Of a stretch of DNA of 64,000 bases, positions 17,111-24,903 are shown in pieces (within the stretch, counting starts at the first letter, position 1; each line of letters starts with the position of its first letter). This stretch comes from Nocardia amamiensis NBRC 102102 (GTDB lineage Bacteria; Actinomycetota; Actinomycetes; Mycobacteriales; Mycobacteriaceae): the NCBI RefSeq assembly GCF_001612745.1, contig NZ_BDBA01000029.1:25928-89927 (forward strand), in the 5' to 3' direction. The translations under genes and the position numbers were made by a program. The notes below the pieces were generated by a model. That model did not search any database and was not told where the DNA came from. It saw only the letters and a program-made list of their open reading frames with translations.

Positions 17111-18541
17111 TCAGGTGGCGGCTGGTTCGGTGACCGGATCCCGTTGCGTCACAGGGGATTGCGGCATTCGGGCGGCCATACCGACCAGGCCCGCGAGCGC
17201 GGCGACCGCTGCTGTCACGTACCATCCGCGCTGAAAGGCGGCGAGCGTCGCCTCCGGCCCCGCGGGCGAGCCGAGCGCCGCGACCAGAACGGCCACGCCG
17301 ACGGCGAGGCCGATCTGCCGCGCCATGCTCAGCACTGCGGACCCGGTGGCGAATCGCTGAGGTGGCAATCCGCTGGTCCCCGCCGCGAAGGCGGTCGGTA
17401 GCGTCAGCCCGACGCCGATGCCGCTGACCACCATGCCGCCGAGCAGTCCGCCGACGTAGTCGGGTTGCAAAGTGATCGCCTGCGCCCACCACAGCATGGC
17501 CGCCCCGAAGATGATGCCGCCTGCCGCGATGACCGGCCCGGCGCCGATCCGGCCGATCAGGCGCCCCGCCAGAACTGCCACCACCGGCACCATCAGCGGC
17601 CCCGGCGCGATCGCCAAGCCGGTGCGCAGCGCCGACCAACCCCAGACGTTCTGCGCCCACAACACCACCGAAAGCAGCATCGCGCCGAACGCGACATTGA
17701 AGAACACCGCGTTGCCGGTCATCAGTGCGAAGTTGGGGGCGCGCAACAGCGCCGGGTCGACCACCGGGCTGTGGTGGCGGGCCGAGGAGACGACGAACGC
17801 GACCGTCAGAAGCGCCGCGGCGGCGAAGGCGGCCAGTACCCCGGCCGCCGACCAACCCCAGTCCTCGCCCTTGACCAGTCCCAGCACGAGGGCGGCGATC
17901 GCACCGACCAGCAGCGTCGCACCGGCCAGATCGGGCAGCCTTCCTCCGTCACCGGGCGGGTCGGGCAGCATCCGCAGTCCGGCCACCACCGCGACCAGCC
18001 CGATCGGCACGTTCACCAGAAACACCCAGCGCCAGCCGAATTCGACCAGGACACCGCCCAGCACAGGCCCGAGTGCCGCGCCGAGCCCACCGAACGCGAC
18101 CCACAGTCGCACCGCGGCGGCGCGCCGCTGCGGCGGGCTCGCGGCCAGCACCAAGCCGAGCGACGCCGGGGTCAGCAGGGCGCCGCCGACCGCCTGGATC
18201 ACGCGGAACACCACTAGCGACCCGACGTCCCACGCGGTCGCGCACAGCGCCGATCCGATGACGAACACCGCGAGTCCGAGCAGAAATGTGGTGCGGATGC
18301 TGCTGCGATCACCGAGTCGCCCCGCGGGGACGAGCAGCGCGGCGAACACGATCGCGTAGGCGTTGAGCACCCAGGACAGTCCGGCGAGCTCCGCTGCGGC
18401 GAAGTCGGCCGCCATGTCCGGCAGCGCGACGTTGACGATGAACAGGTCCAGGCTCGATAGCAGCACGCCGACCGAAACGATGGCGAGCACGATTCGGAAG
18501 TCGGCGGCGGGCCGGCTCGCGGCCGTGGCAGGGGAATGCAC
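17111..18541 (-). CDS. MFS drug/proton antiporter, 14-span (DHA2) type
   Basis: 476 residues with about fourteen hydrophobic segments. The first span ends in LDLFIVNVALPDM, the DHA2 motif at the start of the family, followed by LSWVLNAYAIVFAALLVPAG and the loop GRLGDRSS of motif A. The antiporter motif C region reads GGLGAALGPVLGGVL. It probably exports a toxic compound in exchange for protons. It begins with GTG at 18541, 12 bases after the thioesterase gene on the same strand, so both are one operon, probably controlled by the divergent HxlR gene at 19406. Confidence 0.9.
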   Translation of the reverse strand: MHSPATAASRPAADFRIVLAIVSVGVLLSSLDLFIVNVALPDMAADFAAAELAGLSWVLNAYAIVFAALLVPAGRLGDRSSIRTTFLLGLAVFVIGSALCATAWDVGSLVVFRVIQAVGGALLTPASLGLVLAASPPQRRAAAVRLWVAFGGLGAALGPVLGGVLVEFGWRWVFLVNVPIGLVAVVAGLRMLPDPPGDGGRLPDLAGATLLVGAIAALVLGLVKGEDWGWSAAGVLAAFAAAALLTVAFVVSSARHHSPVVDPALLRAPNFALMTGNAVFFNVAFGAMLLSVVLWAQNVWGWSALRTGLAIAPGPLMVPVVAVLAGRLIGRIGAGPVIAAGGIIFGAAMLWWAQAITLQPDYVGGLLGGMVVSGIGVGLTLPTAFAAGTSGLPPQRFATGSAVLSMARQIGLAVGVAVLVAALGSPAGPEATLAAFQRGWYVTAAVAALAGLVGMAARMPQSPVTQRDPVTEPAAT

Positions 18542-18553
18542 GATTGTCTCCGT

Positions 18554-19351
18554 TCAGCCGAGTACGCGGCGGGTCTGCCGGGCCGAGGCGAGCAACTGCC
18601 CGTCCTGGTTCCAGATCGAGATGTCGTCCACCGACCAACCGCTCCCGGTCGAGGCGTTCGCGGCGCGCACCAGCACGGGCTGACCTCCGGCGGGCTCACG
18701 GTGCAGGTACATCGACTGCGCCACGGTCGGGACCGCGACGGGTGCGCGCAGGGTGGGGAACACGGCGGGCGGCAGCGCGTCGGCGAGGATGGCGAGCGTC
18801 GCCGCATTCGTCGGCAGTTCGGGCACCAGGCTGATCCACGCGCACATCATGCGTTCGTCCGCCCCGGTGAGCGGCAGCGGTCCCGCGCAGGGGCGAATGT
18901 CGAAATGAGCTCCTACCGGCACGATTTCCGGTGGGAGGTTGAACTTCGCACATGCTTCGGGGCGGGGTACCTCCGGTGCGGGCTCTCCTGCGTAATCATC
19001 GACGCCTGTCGACACCGTGCGTCCGAGCGTGATGGAAGCCGCGGCGATCGGACTGCCATCTTGGTCGGCTCGCATCTCCAGGGCGGCGGTGCTGCGGCCG
19101 ACCGTGTGCTCCCTCGCACGGAAAGTCAGCGCGCCTTCCGTGGGACGGCCGAGAAAACGCAGGTCTACCGCCCGCACCGGCAGCGGATCGGTAGCCGCTT
19201 CGTGCGCCGCTTCTATGAGCAACGCGGCGATCACGCCGCCGTGTGGTCCGGTCCAGCCGCGCCAGGTGCGGTCGACGCGCGCCTGCCACCCGTCGCCGGT
19301 CCGGGTCAGCGCGAATTCCTCGGCGAGCGTGCGCCCAGTGAGTTGCATCAT
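18554..19351 (-). CDS. Acyl-CoA thioesterase (double hot-dog type)
   Basis: 265 residues. The sequence has two hot-dog halves as in TesB-like thioesterases: WTGPHGGVIAALLIEAA near residue 35 is the first hot-dog helix, and ISIWNQDGQLLASARQ closes the second half. It would hydrolyse an acyl-CoA. Two adjacent methionines (19351, 19348) are possible starts. It is divergent from the HxlR regulator, with palindromic sites in the 54-base gap, and precedes the MFS exporter. Coupling a thioesterase to an exporter is unusual; the metabolic link is unclear. Confidence 0.78.
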   Translation of the reverse strand: MMQLTGRTLAEEFALTRTGDGWQARVDRTWRGWTGPHGGVIAALLIEAAHEAATDPLPVRAVDLRFLGRPTEGALTFRAREHTVGRSTAALEMRADQDGSPIAAASITLGRTVSTGVDDYAGEPAPEVPRPEACAKFNLPPEIVPVGAHFDIRPCAGPLPLTGADERMMCAWISLVPELPTNAATLAILADALPPAVFPTLRAPVAVPTVAQSMYLHREPAGGQPVLVRAANASTGSGWSVDDISIWNQDGQLLASARQTRRVLG

Positions 19352-19395
19352 GCAACGAACCATAGGATAGTGAGTTCTATGAAGCAACTGACTAT
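19343..19395. promoter_or_regulatory. HxlR-type operator region
   Basis: Two symmetric elements fill the gap between the divergent thioesterase and HxlR genes. GTTGCAT-C-ATGCAAC (19343-19357) is a perfect palindrome that overlaps the thioesterase start. ATAGTGAGTT (19367-19376) and AACTGACTAT (19386-19395) form an inverted repeat with one mismatch and a 9-base spacer. Either may bind the HxlR protein; assignment is by position. Confidence 0.5.
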
Positions 19396-19405
19396 GCTGA
19401 CGGGT

Positions 19406-19879
19406 ATGCGCAGGACGAGCTTCGAGGACATGAACTGCTCGCTGGCCCAGTGTCTCGAGGTGGTCGGGGAGTGGTGGACGCTGCTGATCGTGCGCGACGC
19501 GCTGTTCGGCGTGACGCGCTTCGACGACTTCCGCGCCCGCTTGGGTATCGCGCGCAATGTGCTGACCCAGCGGCTCGAGCATCTGGTCGATCACGATGTG
19601 CTGACCCGAGAGCCCTACCAGGACAACCCTGTTCGCTACGACTACCGCCTGACTCCGAAAGGGCGTTCGCTGTGGCTGGTGGTCACGGCCATGCGCCAAT
19701 GGGGCGACGAATGGGCGGCCCCGGACGGTCCCCCCGTGCAGACACGGCACACCGGTTGCGGACACCTGGTAACCATCGAGCCGGTGTGCTCCGAGTGCGG
19801 AGAGCGCGTCGGCACCCGAGACCTGCGCCCGGTCCTCGGACCGGGCGCCAAGGACCCGTCCCTCCTCCCGTCCGGCTGA
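19406..19879 (+). CDS. HxlR-family winged-helix regulator
   Basis: 157 residues. The opening RRTSFEDMNCSLAQCLEVVGEWWTLLIVRDAL is characteristic of HxlR proteins, with the wing and recognition helix around RLGIARNVLTQRLEHL. The C-terminal 40 residues hold a zinc-ribbon-like set, CGH and CSECG, found in a subgroup of the family. The ATG at 19406 is preferred; an in-frame ATG at 19379 would add nine residues lying in the operator. It is divergent from the thioesterase/MFS operon and probably controls it in response to an electrophile or redox-active compound, as is known for some HxlR proteins. Confidence 0.87.
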   Translation: MRRTSFEDMNCSLAQCLEVVGEWWTLLIVRDALFGVTRFDDFRARLGIARNVLTQRLEHLVDHDVLTREPYQDNPVRYDYRLTPKGRSLWLVVTAMRQWGDEWAAPDGPPVQTRHTGCGHLVTIEPVCSECGERVGTRDLRPVLGPGAKDPSLLPSG

Positions 19880-19926
19880 TCGCTGCCCGCGCGGCACGGC
19901 GGGCGATCCGGCGTTAGGCTGCGGCG

Positions 19927-20340
19927 GTGGCGGACGGGCGAGTGCGGCAGTTGATCGACACGGTGGCGTGGGTGCGGATCGAGGGCGGACGGATCCTGTG
20001 CGCCAGACCGCGCGGCAAGGACGTCTTTTACATCCCCGGCGGCAAACGCGAGGGTGGCGAGACCGATATCCAGACGCTGCTGCGCGAGATCGAAGAGGAG
20101 CTCACCGTCGCGCTGCTGCCGGAGACCGTGGCGCACGTGGGCACCTATGAAGCCGTGCACGGCCCTGCGGACGCCGCGGTGGTGCGGATGAGTTGCTACA
20201 CCGCCGACTATCGCGGGACGCTCGCCGCAAGCAGCGAGATCGAGGAGGTCGCGTGGTTCGGCTACGCCGACCGCGCTCTTGTTCCGCCGGTCGACCAGTT
20301 GCTGTTCGACGATCTGGTGAACGTCGGTCTGCTGCGGTGA
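19927..20340 (+). CDS. NUDIX hydrolase
   Basis: 137 residues, a single NUDIX fold. The NUDIX box begins GKREGGETDIQTLLREIEEEL, fitting GX5EX7REUXEE with leucine in place of the last glycine. It should cleave a nucleoside diphosphate linked to another group with Mg2+; the substrate is not readable. The start is GTG at 19927. The stop overlaps a GTG (GTGA at 20337-20340) in frame with the following membrane-protein gene, so the two are probably coupled. Confidence 0.85.
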   Translation: MADGRVRQLIDTVAWVRIEGGRILCARPRGKDVFYIPGGKREGGETDIQTLLREIEEELTVALLPETVAHVGTYEAVHGPADAAVVRMSCYTADYRGTLAASSEIEEVAWFGYADRALVPPVDQLLFDDLVNVGLLR

Positions 20341-20372
20341 ATCGCGGGCCGAACAGCGCTACCGTCGGCGCT

Positions 20373-20870
20373 ATGGCGTGGCTTCGGGCACTTCTGCGGT
20401 ATGCGGGATATGCGCTGTGGGCATTGCCGCTGGCGGGACGACGGATTCCGACCCGGTTGCGGGTGCCGCGGCGGATGCTGGGTGAATCCGTTCTACCGCA
20501 CAAATTCTCGCTAGCCCGGTCGGTACTGCATTCGCTGCTCAGTGGCGGCGTCGGCCTGCTGGCCTGGTTCCTGGCATTTCTCGCGGTGATCGCCGCGATC
20601 CGGGGCATCTGCTATCCGCTTGTCGCGAGCGGCAACCTCGAAGGATCCTGGGGCGGGCCGACATTGGCCGGCGCCTGGGCGGTGCACGCCCTGCTCGGCG
20701 TCGGCCTGCTGCCGGTGTGGCTGCTGGTCCTGGCTGGGCTCGGCGCGTTCCAAGTGCGCCTGACCCGCGGCCTGCTCGGCCGGAACGGGCCGTGGTGGCC
20801 CGCTCCGATCGCGGTGGCATTGGCCGCGGGAGGTGCGCTGCTGTTCTTCGCCTGGCTGCGCCAAGTGTGA
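20373..20870 (+). CDS. Conserved-looking membrane protein of unknown function
   Basis: 165 residues from the ATG at 20373; a GTG at 20337 overlapping the NUDIX stop would add twelve residues and could be the true start. About four hydrophobic segments are seen: a long one at 50-75 (GGVGLLAWFLAFLAVIAAI), one near 100-120 and one near 142-160. The N-terminal 45 residues are basic. I recognise no family. It probably shares the NUDIX transcript. Confidence 0.6.
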   Translation: MAWLRALLRYAGYALWALPLAGRRIPTRLRVPRRMLGESVLPHKFSLARSVLHSLLSGGVGLLAWFLAFLAVIAAIRGICYPLVASGNLEGSWGGPTLAGAWAVHALLGVGLLPVWLLVLAGLGAFQVRLTRGLLGRNGPWWPAPIAVALAAGGALLFFAWLRQV

Positions 20871-20921
20871 GCGTTCACGCGCAGGAATCCTCTGGCAGCA
20901 GAAGTTGCAGGAGCGGTCTAC

Positions 20922-21521
20922 TCAGGTGGTGGCATGCGCGCGCTGCGCGCGTTGGATCAGATGCTCGACGAGAGTGAGCAGCACGGTCTTGCAGGAGTTG
21001 CGGTCGCGGGCGTCGCACAGCATGACCGGGGTGACCGCGTCGAGGTCGAGCGCGTCGCGCACCTCATCGATCGTGTAGTGCGGCGCCCCGTCGAAGCAGT
21101 TGACCCCGACCATGAACGGCAGGCCGCGGCGTTCGAAGAAGTCCACGGCGGCGAAGGAATTGCCCAGCCTGCGGGTGTCCGCGAGCACCACGGCGCCGAG
21201 CGCGCCCCGCGCGAGTTCGTCCCACAGGAACCAGAAGCGGTCCTGGCCGGGGGTGCCGAACAAGTAGAGCACCAGGTTGCGGTCGATGGTGAGCCTGCCG
21301 AAGTCCAGCGCGACCGTGGTCGTGGACTTCTGCTCGACGCCGGAGAGGTCGTCGATGCCGGTGCTCATCTCGGTGATCAGCTCTTCGGTGCGCAGGGGCG
21401 CACATTCGCTGATCGCCGAGACCATGGTGGTCTTGCCCACGCCGAACCCGCCGGCGACGAGAATCTTGACCGAGGCGGCCAGCTGCGGCGTGCCGCTCGG
21501 GTCAAATTTTACGGATTCCAT
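20922..21521 (-). CDS. cvnD: Conservon GTPase (CvnD type)
   Basis: 199 residues. A Ras-like P-loop ATP/GTP-binding domain of the prokaryotic MglA-related type: GGFGVGKTT (about residues 24-32), switch-region threonines in STTTVALDFGRL, the G3-like motif LFGTPGQDRFWFLWDE, and NCFDG in the position of NKxD. In Streptomyces these GTPases work with CvnA-C as a membrane-associated complex likened to G-protein signalling. The ATG at 21521 places the start 20 bases inside the preceding gene; a longer start at 21551 is also in frame. It is the last gene of the operon. Confidence 0.88.
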   Translation of the reverse strand: MESVKFDPSGTPQLAASVKILVAGGFGVGKTTMVSAISECAPLRTEELITEMSTGIDDLSGVEQKSTTTVALDFGRLTIDRNLVLYLFGTPGQDRFWFLWDELARGALGAVVLADTRRLGNSFAAVDFFERRGLPFMVGVNCFDGAPHYTIDEVRDALDLDAVTPVMLCDARDRNSCKTVLLTLVEHLIQRAQRAHATT

Positions 21522-21876
21522 CCAGTACCGCTCGCAATATCTTGAGGTCATCGGGGCCGGCCTCCGTCGGAACGGGGGCGCGGAAGATCAATTGCCCATC
21601 GCCGATCAGATCACCGACGAGGATCTTGGTCACCGCGAGCGGCAACCGCAACTGTGCGGACACTTCGGCAACGGTCTGTGAAACCCGGCATAGCCGAAGA
21701 ATATCCAGATACTCCGGTTCGAAACGTCGCTGGGCGGGCGCTGAGTGGTCGACGACCACGGACGTGAGCATGTCCAGTTCGGGTCCGGAGTTGGCGGTAC
21801 GTCCCCGCGTGAGCGCATAGGGACGAACCAGCGGACCTGCCGCTTCGTCGAACCAGGGCTCACGCGGGTTGGTCAT
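21502..21876 (-). CDS. cvnC: Conservon DUF742 protein (CvnC type)
   Basis: 124 residues. DUF742 begins with the typical LVRPYALTRGRT motif near residue 14 and ends with a winged-helix-like region (LPLAVTKILVGDLIGDGQLIFRAP). Relatives bind CvnA/CvnD and may bind DNA. The ATG at 21876 overlaps the stop of the preceding gene (ATGA at 21873-21876), and its own end overlaps the GTPase start, so all four genes are translationally coupled. Confidence 0.88.
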   Translation of the reverse strand: MTNPREPWFDEAAGPLVRPYALTRGRTANSGPELDMLTSVVVDHSAPAQRRFEPEYLDILRLCRVSQTVAEVSAQLRLPLAVTKILVGDLIGDGQLIFRAPVPTEAGPDDLKILRAVLDGIRKI

Positions 21877-22298
21877 GGCAGGTTGGGCTCGACCTGTCCG
21901 ACGAGGTCCTGCCGCGGTGTGGTGGATAGGTAGCTGCCGACGCGCTGGACGGTCAAGTTCATCTCGTAGGCGACCATGCCGAGGTTCGCCGACTCGGTCG
22001 CTTGCAAAGCCAGGCACGCGTTGTCGCCCGCGGAGGTGACGAACAGCACCGCGCGGTCGAGTTCGATGACGGCCTGGCGGACGCCGCCGCCGTCGAACCG
22101 GTTGCCCGCGCTGCGGGCCAGCCCGTAGAGCGCCGAGGACATCGCGCCGAAGTGTTCGGCGTCCTCGCGGCTCATGCCGCCGGAGCGGCCCAGTAGTAGA
22201 CCATCGGTGGACAGCACCACCGCGTGGCGCACGCCCGCCAGCCGGTCGACGAGATCATCCAGCAGCCAATTGAGATCACCTGCGGCAGAAACGGACAC
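21873..22298 (-). CDS. cvnB: Conservon roadblock/LC7 protein (CvnB type)
   Basis: 141 residues. A roadblock/LC7 fold: LNWLLDDLVDRLAGVRHAVVLSTDGLLL at the N-terminus, the central helix SREDAEHFGAMSSALYGLAR, and the strand RAVLFVTSAGDN. Members regulate small GTPases, here the CvnD protein encoded two genes later. The start is GTG at 22298, two bases after the sensor kinase stop. Conservons in Streptomyces influence development and secondary metabolism; the signal here is unknown. Confidence 0.88.
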   Translation of the reverse strand: MSVSAAGDLNWLLDDLVDRLAGVRHAVVLSTDGLLLGRSGGMSREDAEHFGAMSSALYGLARSAGNRFDGGGVRQAVIELDRAVLFVTSAGDNACLALQATESANLGMVAYEMNLTVQRVGSYLSTTPRQDLVGQVEPNLP

Positions 22299-22300
22299 CC

Positions 22301-24634
22301 CTAGCCTTCCTGTTCATCCGAAATGACGGCGCGACGGCCCTGCCGCGTCCCGTTCTCGATGGCGGACATCAGATCGCGGGCCTGTTCGGCGGAGCGTGCG
22401 GGCTGCGCGGACGCGGCCAGCTCCTGGACCGGTTGCGCCAGTTGCGGTGCGAGATTGGTCTGTCGATTTCGCCGGGGCAGCGCGGGGCGGCCGTCCGGGC
22501 CGGGCTCGGACGGCGCCTCGGTGAACGGCCGTGGTCCGTAGCGCGACGGACTCGCCGGTGCGCTGGTCGCCACCGGCGATGCGCCGGTCGGCGTGGGATC
22601 CGCCGCACCCGTTGGCGCGGCGCCGTTGTGCTTACCCGGATCGGTGAGCTCCGCCGGTGTCGGCGGCGCGTCGGTCTCGCCGGTGATGAGCGCGGTCGGA
22701 ATGATCACGATCGCCTTGATCCCGCCGTAGTCGGAATCCGATAGCCGCACCGCGATGCCATGACGCGCGGCCAGCTGGGCGACCACGAACAACCCCAGCC
22801 GCGAGTCGGCAGACAAGGCGGCCACCCCGAAGTCGGGTGGGTTGCGCAGCATCTCGTTCGTCTTGACGACCTCGGCCTCGGACATGCCCATGCCCTGGTC
22901 GGCGATCTCGACCACCACGCCCTTGCCGACTACGTTGCCGGTCACTTCGACACGCGATTGCGGCGGGGAGAACGAGGTGGCGTTGTCCACCAGTTCGGCG
23001 AGCAGGTGGATGAGGTCGGCGACCACGGCGCCGAGCACCTGAGTCTCCGGCAGCCGGGTCACCCGGACTCTGGCGTAGTCGAGAGTCTCGCCGACCGCGC
23101 TGCGCACCACGTCCCTCAGCGGAACGGGGTTGCGCCACTGCCTGCCCGGCTTGCCGCCGCCGAGAATGGTGAGATTTTCCGCGTTGCGCCGCCCCCGGGT
23201 GGCCAGATGGTCGAGGCGGAAGAGCGTGTCGAGCAGGGCAGGGTCTTCCTGCCGCTGTTCGGCCTCGTCGAGGATCTCCAGCTGCCGGTGCACCACGATC
23301 TGGCTGCGGTGCGCGATGTTCAGGAACACCGCCTTCACACCCTCGCGGGTGCGGGCTTCGGCGACCGCGGCGCCAACGGCCGCGGAGTGTGCGTGCTGGA
23401 ACGCCTTGGCGACCTGGCCGATCTCGTCATGTCCGTAGTCCAGGTCGGGGGATTCGGCTGCGGGATCGACGGTTTCGCCGTCGCGCAGTCTGCGCATCAT
23501 GTCCGGCAGTCGCTCGTCGGCCAGCGCGAGTGTCTCGCCGCGCAGCCGCTTCAGCCGGCGGATGACGCGGTTGGCGATGACCACCGCGACGAGAAACGCC
23601 AGCCCGCTCACCAAGAGCACGCCGCCGCCCGCGACGGCGGATCTGGTCGCCGCGGCAGCCGCCTTGTCCTCGGCGAGTTTCTGCGAGGCCCGGTTGTGCC
23701 CGGTCCAGGCGTCGACGAGGCCGCGGCTGACTTCGGCTGCGGCACTCTGCCATTCCTGCGTATTCAACGGCAACGGGGCCGGGCCCGCAGGACGCGCGCC
23801 GGTACCGGACGTGCTCGGGCTGGCCGAACCGGTCGGGGCCGGGGCGGGCGCCATGGCGCGCTGGGCGATGGCGTTCTCCATCGCGGTCAGCTGCTGCCAG
23901 GCCGTCCCCGCGGTCAGCGCTTGGAGATGCCGCTGCTCCGCGCCCTCGAGTTCGGCGCTGAGCGCAGCGATCTCGGTGTGGTAGAAGCCGATCTGCCGGA
24001 GGTATTCCTCCACGGGGATGACCGGGGGGTTGGTGGGGTCGCTGAATATCGCCCCGAGCGCGTTGCTGCGCGCCATCGCCTCAGTGGCGTTGAACAACCG
24101 CATGCCGGTGGCGATTCGCAGGGCGATCTCGCTGTCCGGTGCGGTCTGCTCGGCGACTTTGGTGCCCACCGAGATGACGTCGAGCAGCCTGTTGAAGAAC
24201 AGGTAGGCGTCCGCGGGCGGCAGCGCGGCCGCGTCGACCCCGGAACGCACCGCCGTCATGTGCTGCAGGAGCGTGGTGAAGCCGGCGACGTTGTCGCCCA
24301 GCTTCGAGTCGTCGACCTCGCGGATGCCCTCGCCGGCCGCGACGAGACCACGCAGGGCCGCGTCCAAGCGCGTCCGCGCGGGGCCGAGGGCGGGTGCGGC
24401 GGTGCCGTCGCCGGAGAGCTGGGCGAGCGTGAGGTGGCGTTCCAGTTGGACCGCTTCCATCATTTCCCTGGTCGAGGGGATGGCCTTCTGGTTCTCCGCG
24501 GCCCAGTCCTTCGCCTTCGTTCCCTCGGCCACCAGATAGCTCGCAGCGCCCACGCCGACGACAAGCAGAGTCAGGCTCGGGATGAGCGCGATCGCCAGAA
24601 TCCGGGTCCGGACCCCGAGCCTCGCTCTGAACAT
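22301..24634 (-). CDS. cvnA: Conservon sensor histidine kinase-like protein (CvnA type)
   Basis: 777 residues. A membrane span at about 10-35 (ILAIALIPSLTLLVVGVGAAS) is followed by an extracytosolic sensing domain of about 300 residues related to nitrate/nitrite sensors, a second span near 345-365, a HAMP-like linker, and a HATPase domain with the N-box in LVDNATSFSPP and G-boxes DQGMGM and SRLGLFV. The region corresponding to the phospho-accepting helix reads NIAHRSQIVVHRQL. The final 130 residues are Pro/Ala-rich and disordered. The ATG at 24634 is chosen just before the first span. It leads the cvnA-B-C-D operon. Confidence 0.88.
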   Translation of the reverse strand: MFRARLGVRTRILAIALIPSLTLLVVGVGAASYLVAEGTKAKDWAAENQKAIPSTREMMEAVQLERHLTLAQLSGDGTAAPALGPARTRLDAALRGLVAAGEGIREVDDSKLGDNVAGFTTLLQHMTAVRSGVDAAALPPADAYLFFNRLLDVISVGTKVAEQTAPDSEIALRIATGMRLFNATEAMARSNALGAIFSDPTNPPVIPVEEYLRQIGFYHTEIAALSAELEGAEQRHLQALTAGTAWQQLTAMENAIAQRAMAPAPAPTGSASPSTSGTGARPAGPAPLPLNTQEWQSAAAEVSRGLVDAWTGHNRASQKLAEDKAAAAATRSAVAGGGVLLVSGLAFLVAVVIANRVIRRLKRLRGETLALADERLPDMMRRLRDGETVDPAAESPDLDYGHDEIGQVAKAFQHAHSAAVGAAVAEARTREGVKAVFLNIAHRSQIVVHRQLEILDEAEQRQEDPALLDTLFRLDHLATRGRRNAENLTILGGGKPGRQWRNPVPLRDVVRSAVGETLDYARVRVTRLPETQVLGAVVADLIHLLAELVDNATSFSPPQSRVEVTGNVVGKGVVVEIADQGMGMSEAEVVKTNEMLRNPPDFGVAALSADSRLGLFVVAQLAARHGIAVRLSDSDYGGIKAIVIIPTALITGETDAPPTPAELTDPGKHNGAAPTGAADPTPTGASPVATSAPASPSRYGPRPFTEAPSEPGPDGRPALPRRNRQTNLAPQLAQPVQELAASAQPARSAEQARDLMSAIENGTRQGRRAVISDEQEG

Positions 24635-24903
24635 CGGCACAACGTAATTCACGAACCCGGTAAACCGAGCCTCCTGTCCCGATGAGCGAGACTCGATTTG
24701 ACCGAGGCCGGTCCGCTGTGGTTCTTGCCGATGAAAATTATTGCCTCCGTGCATAACTGGAGAGGATGGTAGTGGACCTGTGGCTGCGTGTCGCCGCAGC
24801 CACGGTGGCCGATACGGAAGCGGCGGGTCCGGCGACTTCATGGCGGCGGGTGCGCGGCGTAGATTGTGTGTATCCCGGAGTTACTCACAAGTAGGAGGCG
24901 ACG

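Noticed and set aside
22323..24685. Very long plus-strand frames opposite the conservon kinase
   Set aside because: They are antisense shadows produced by GC-rich third positions; the kinase motifs are all on the minus strand.
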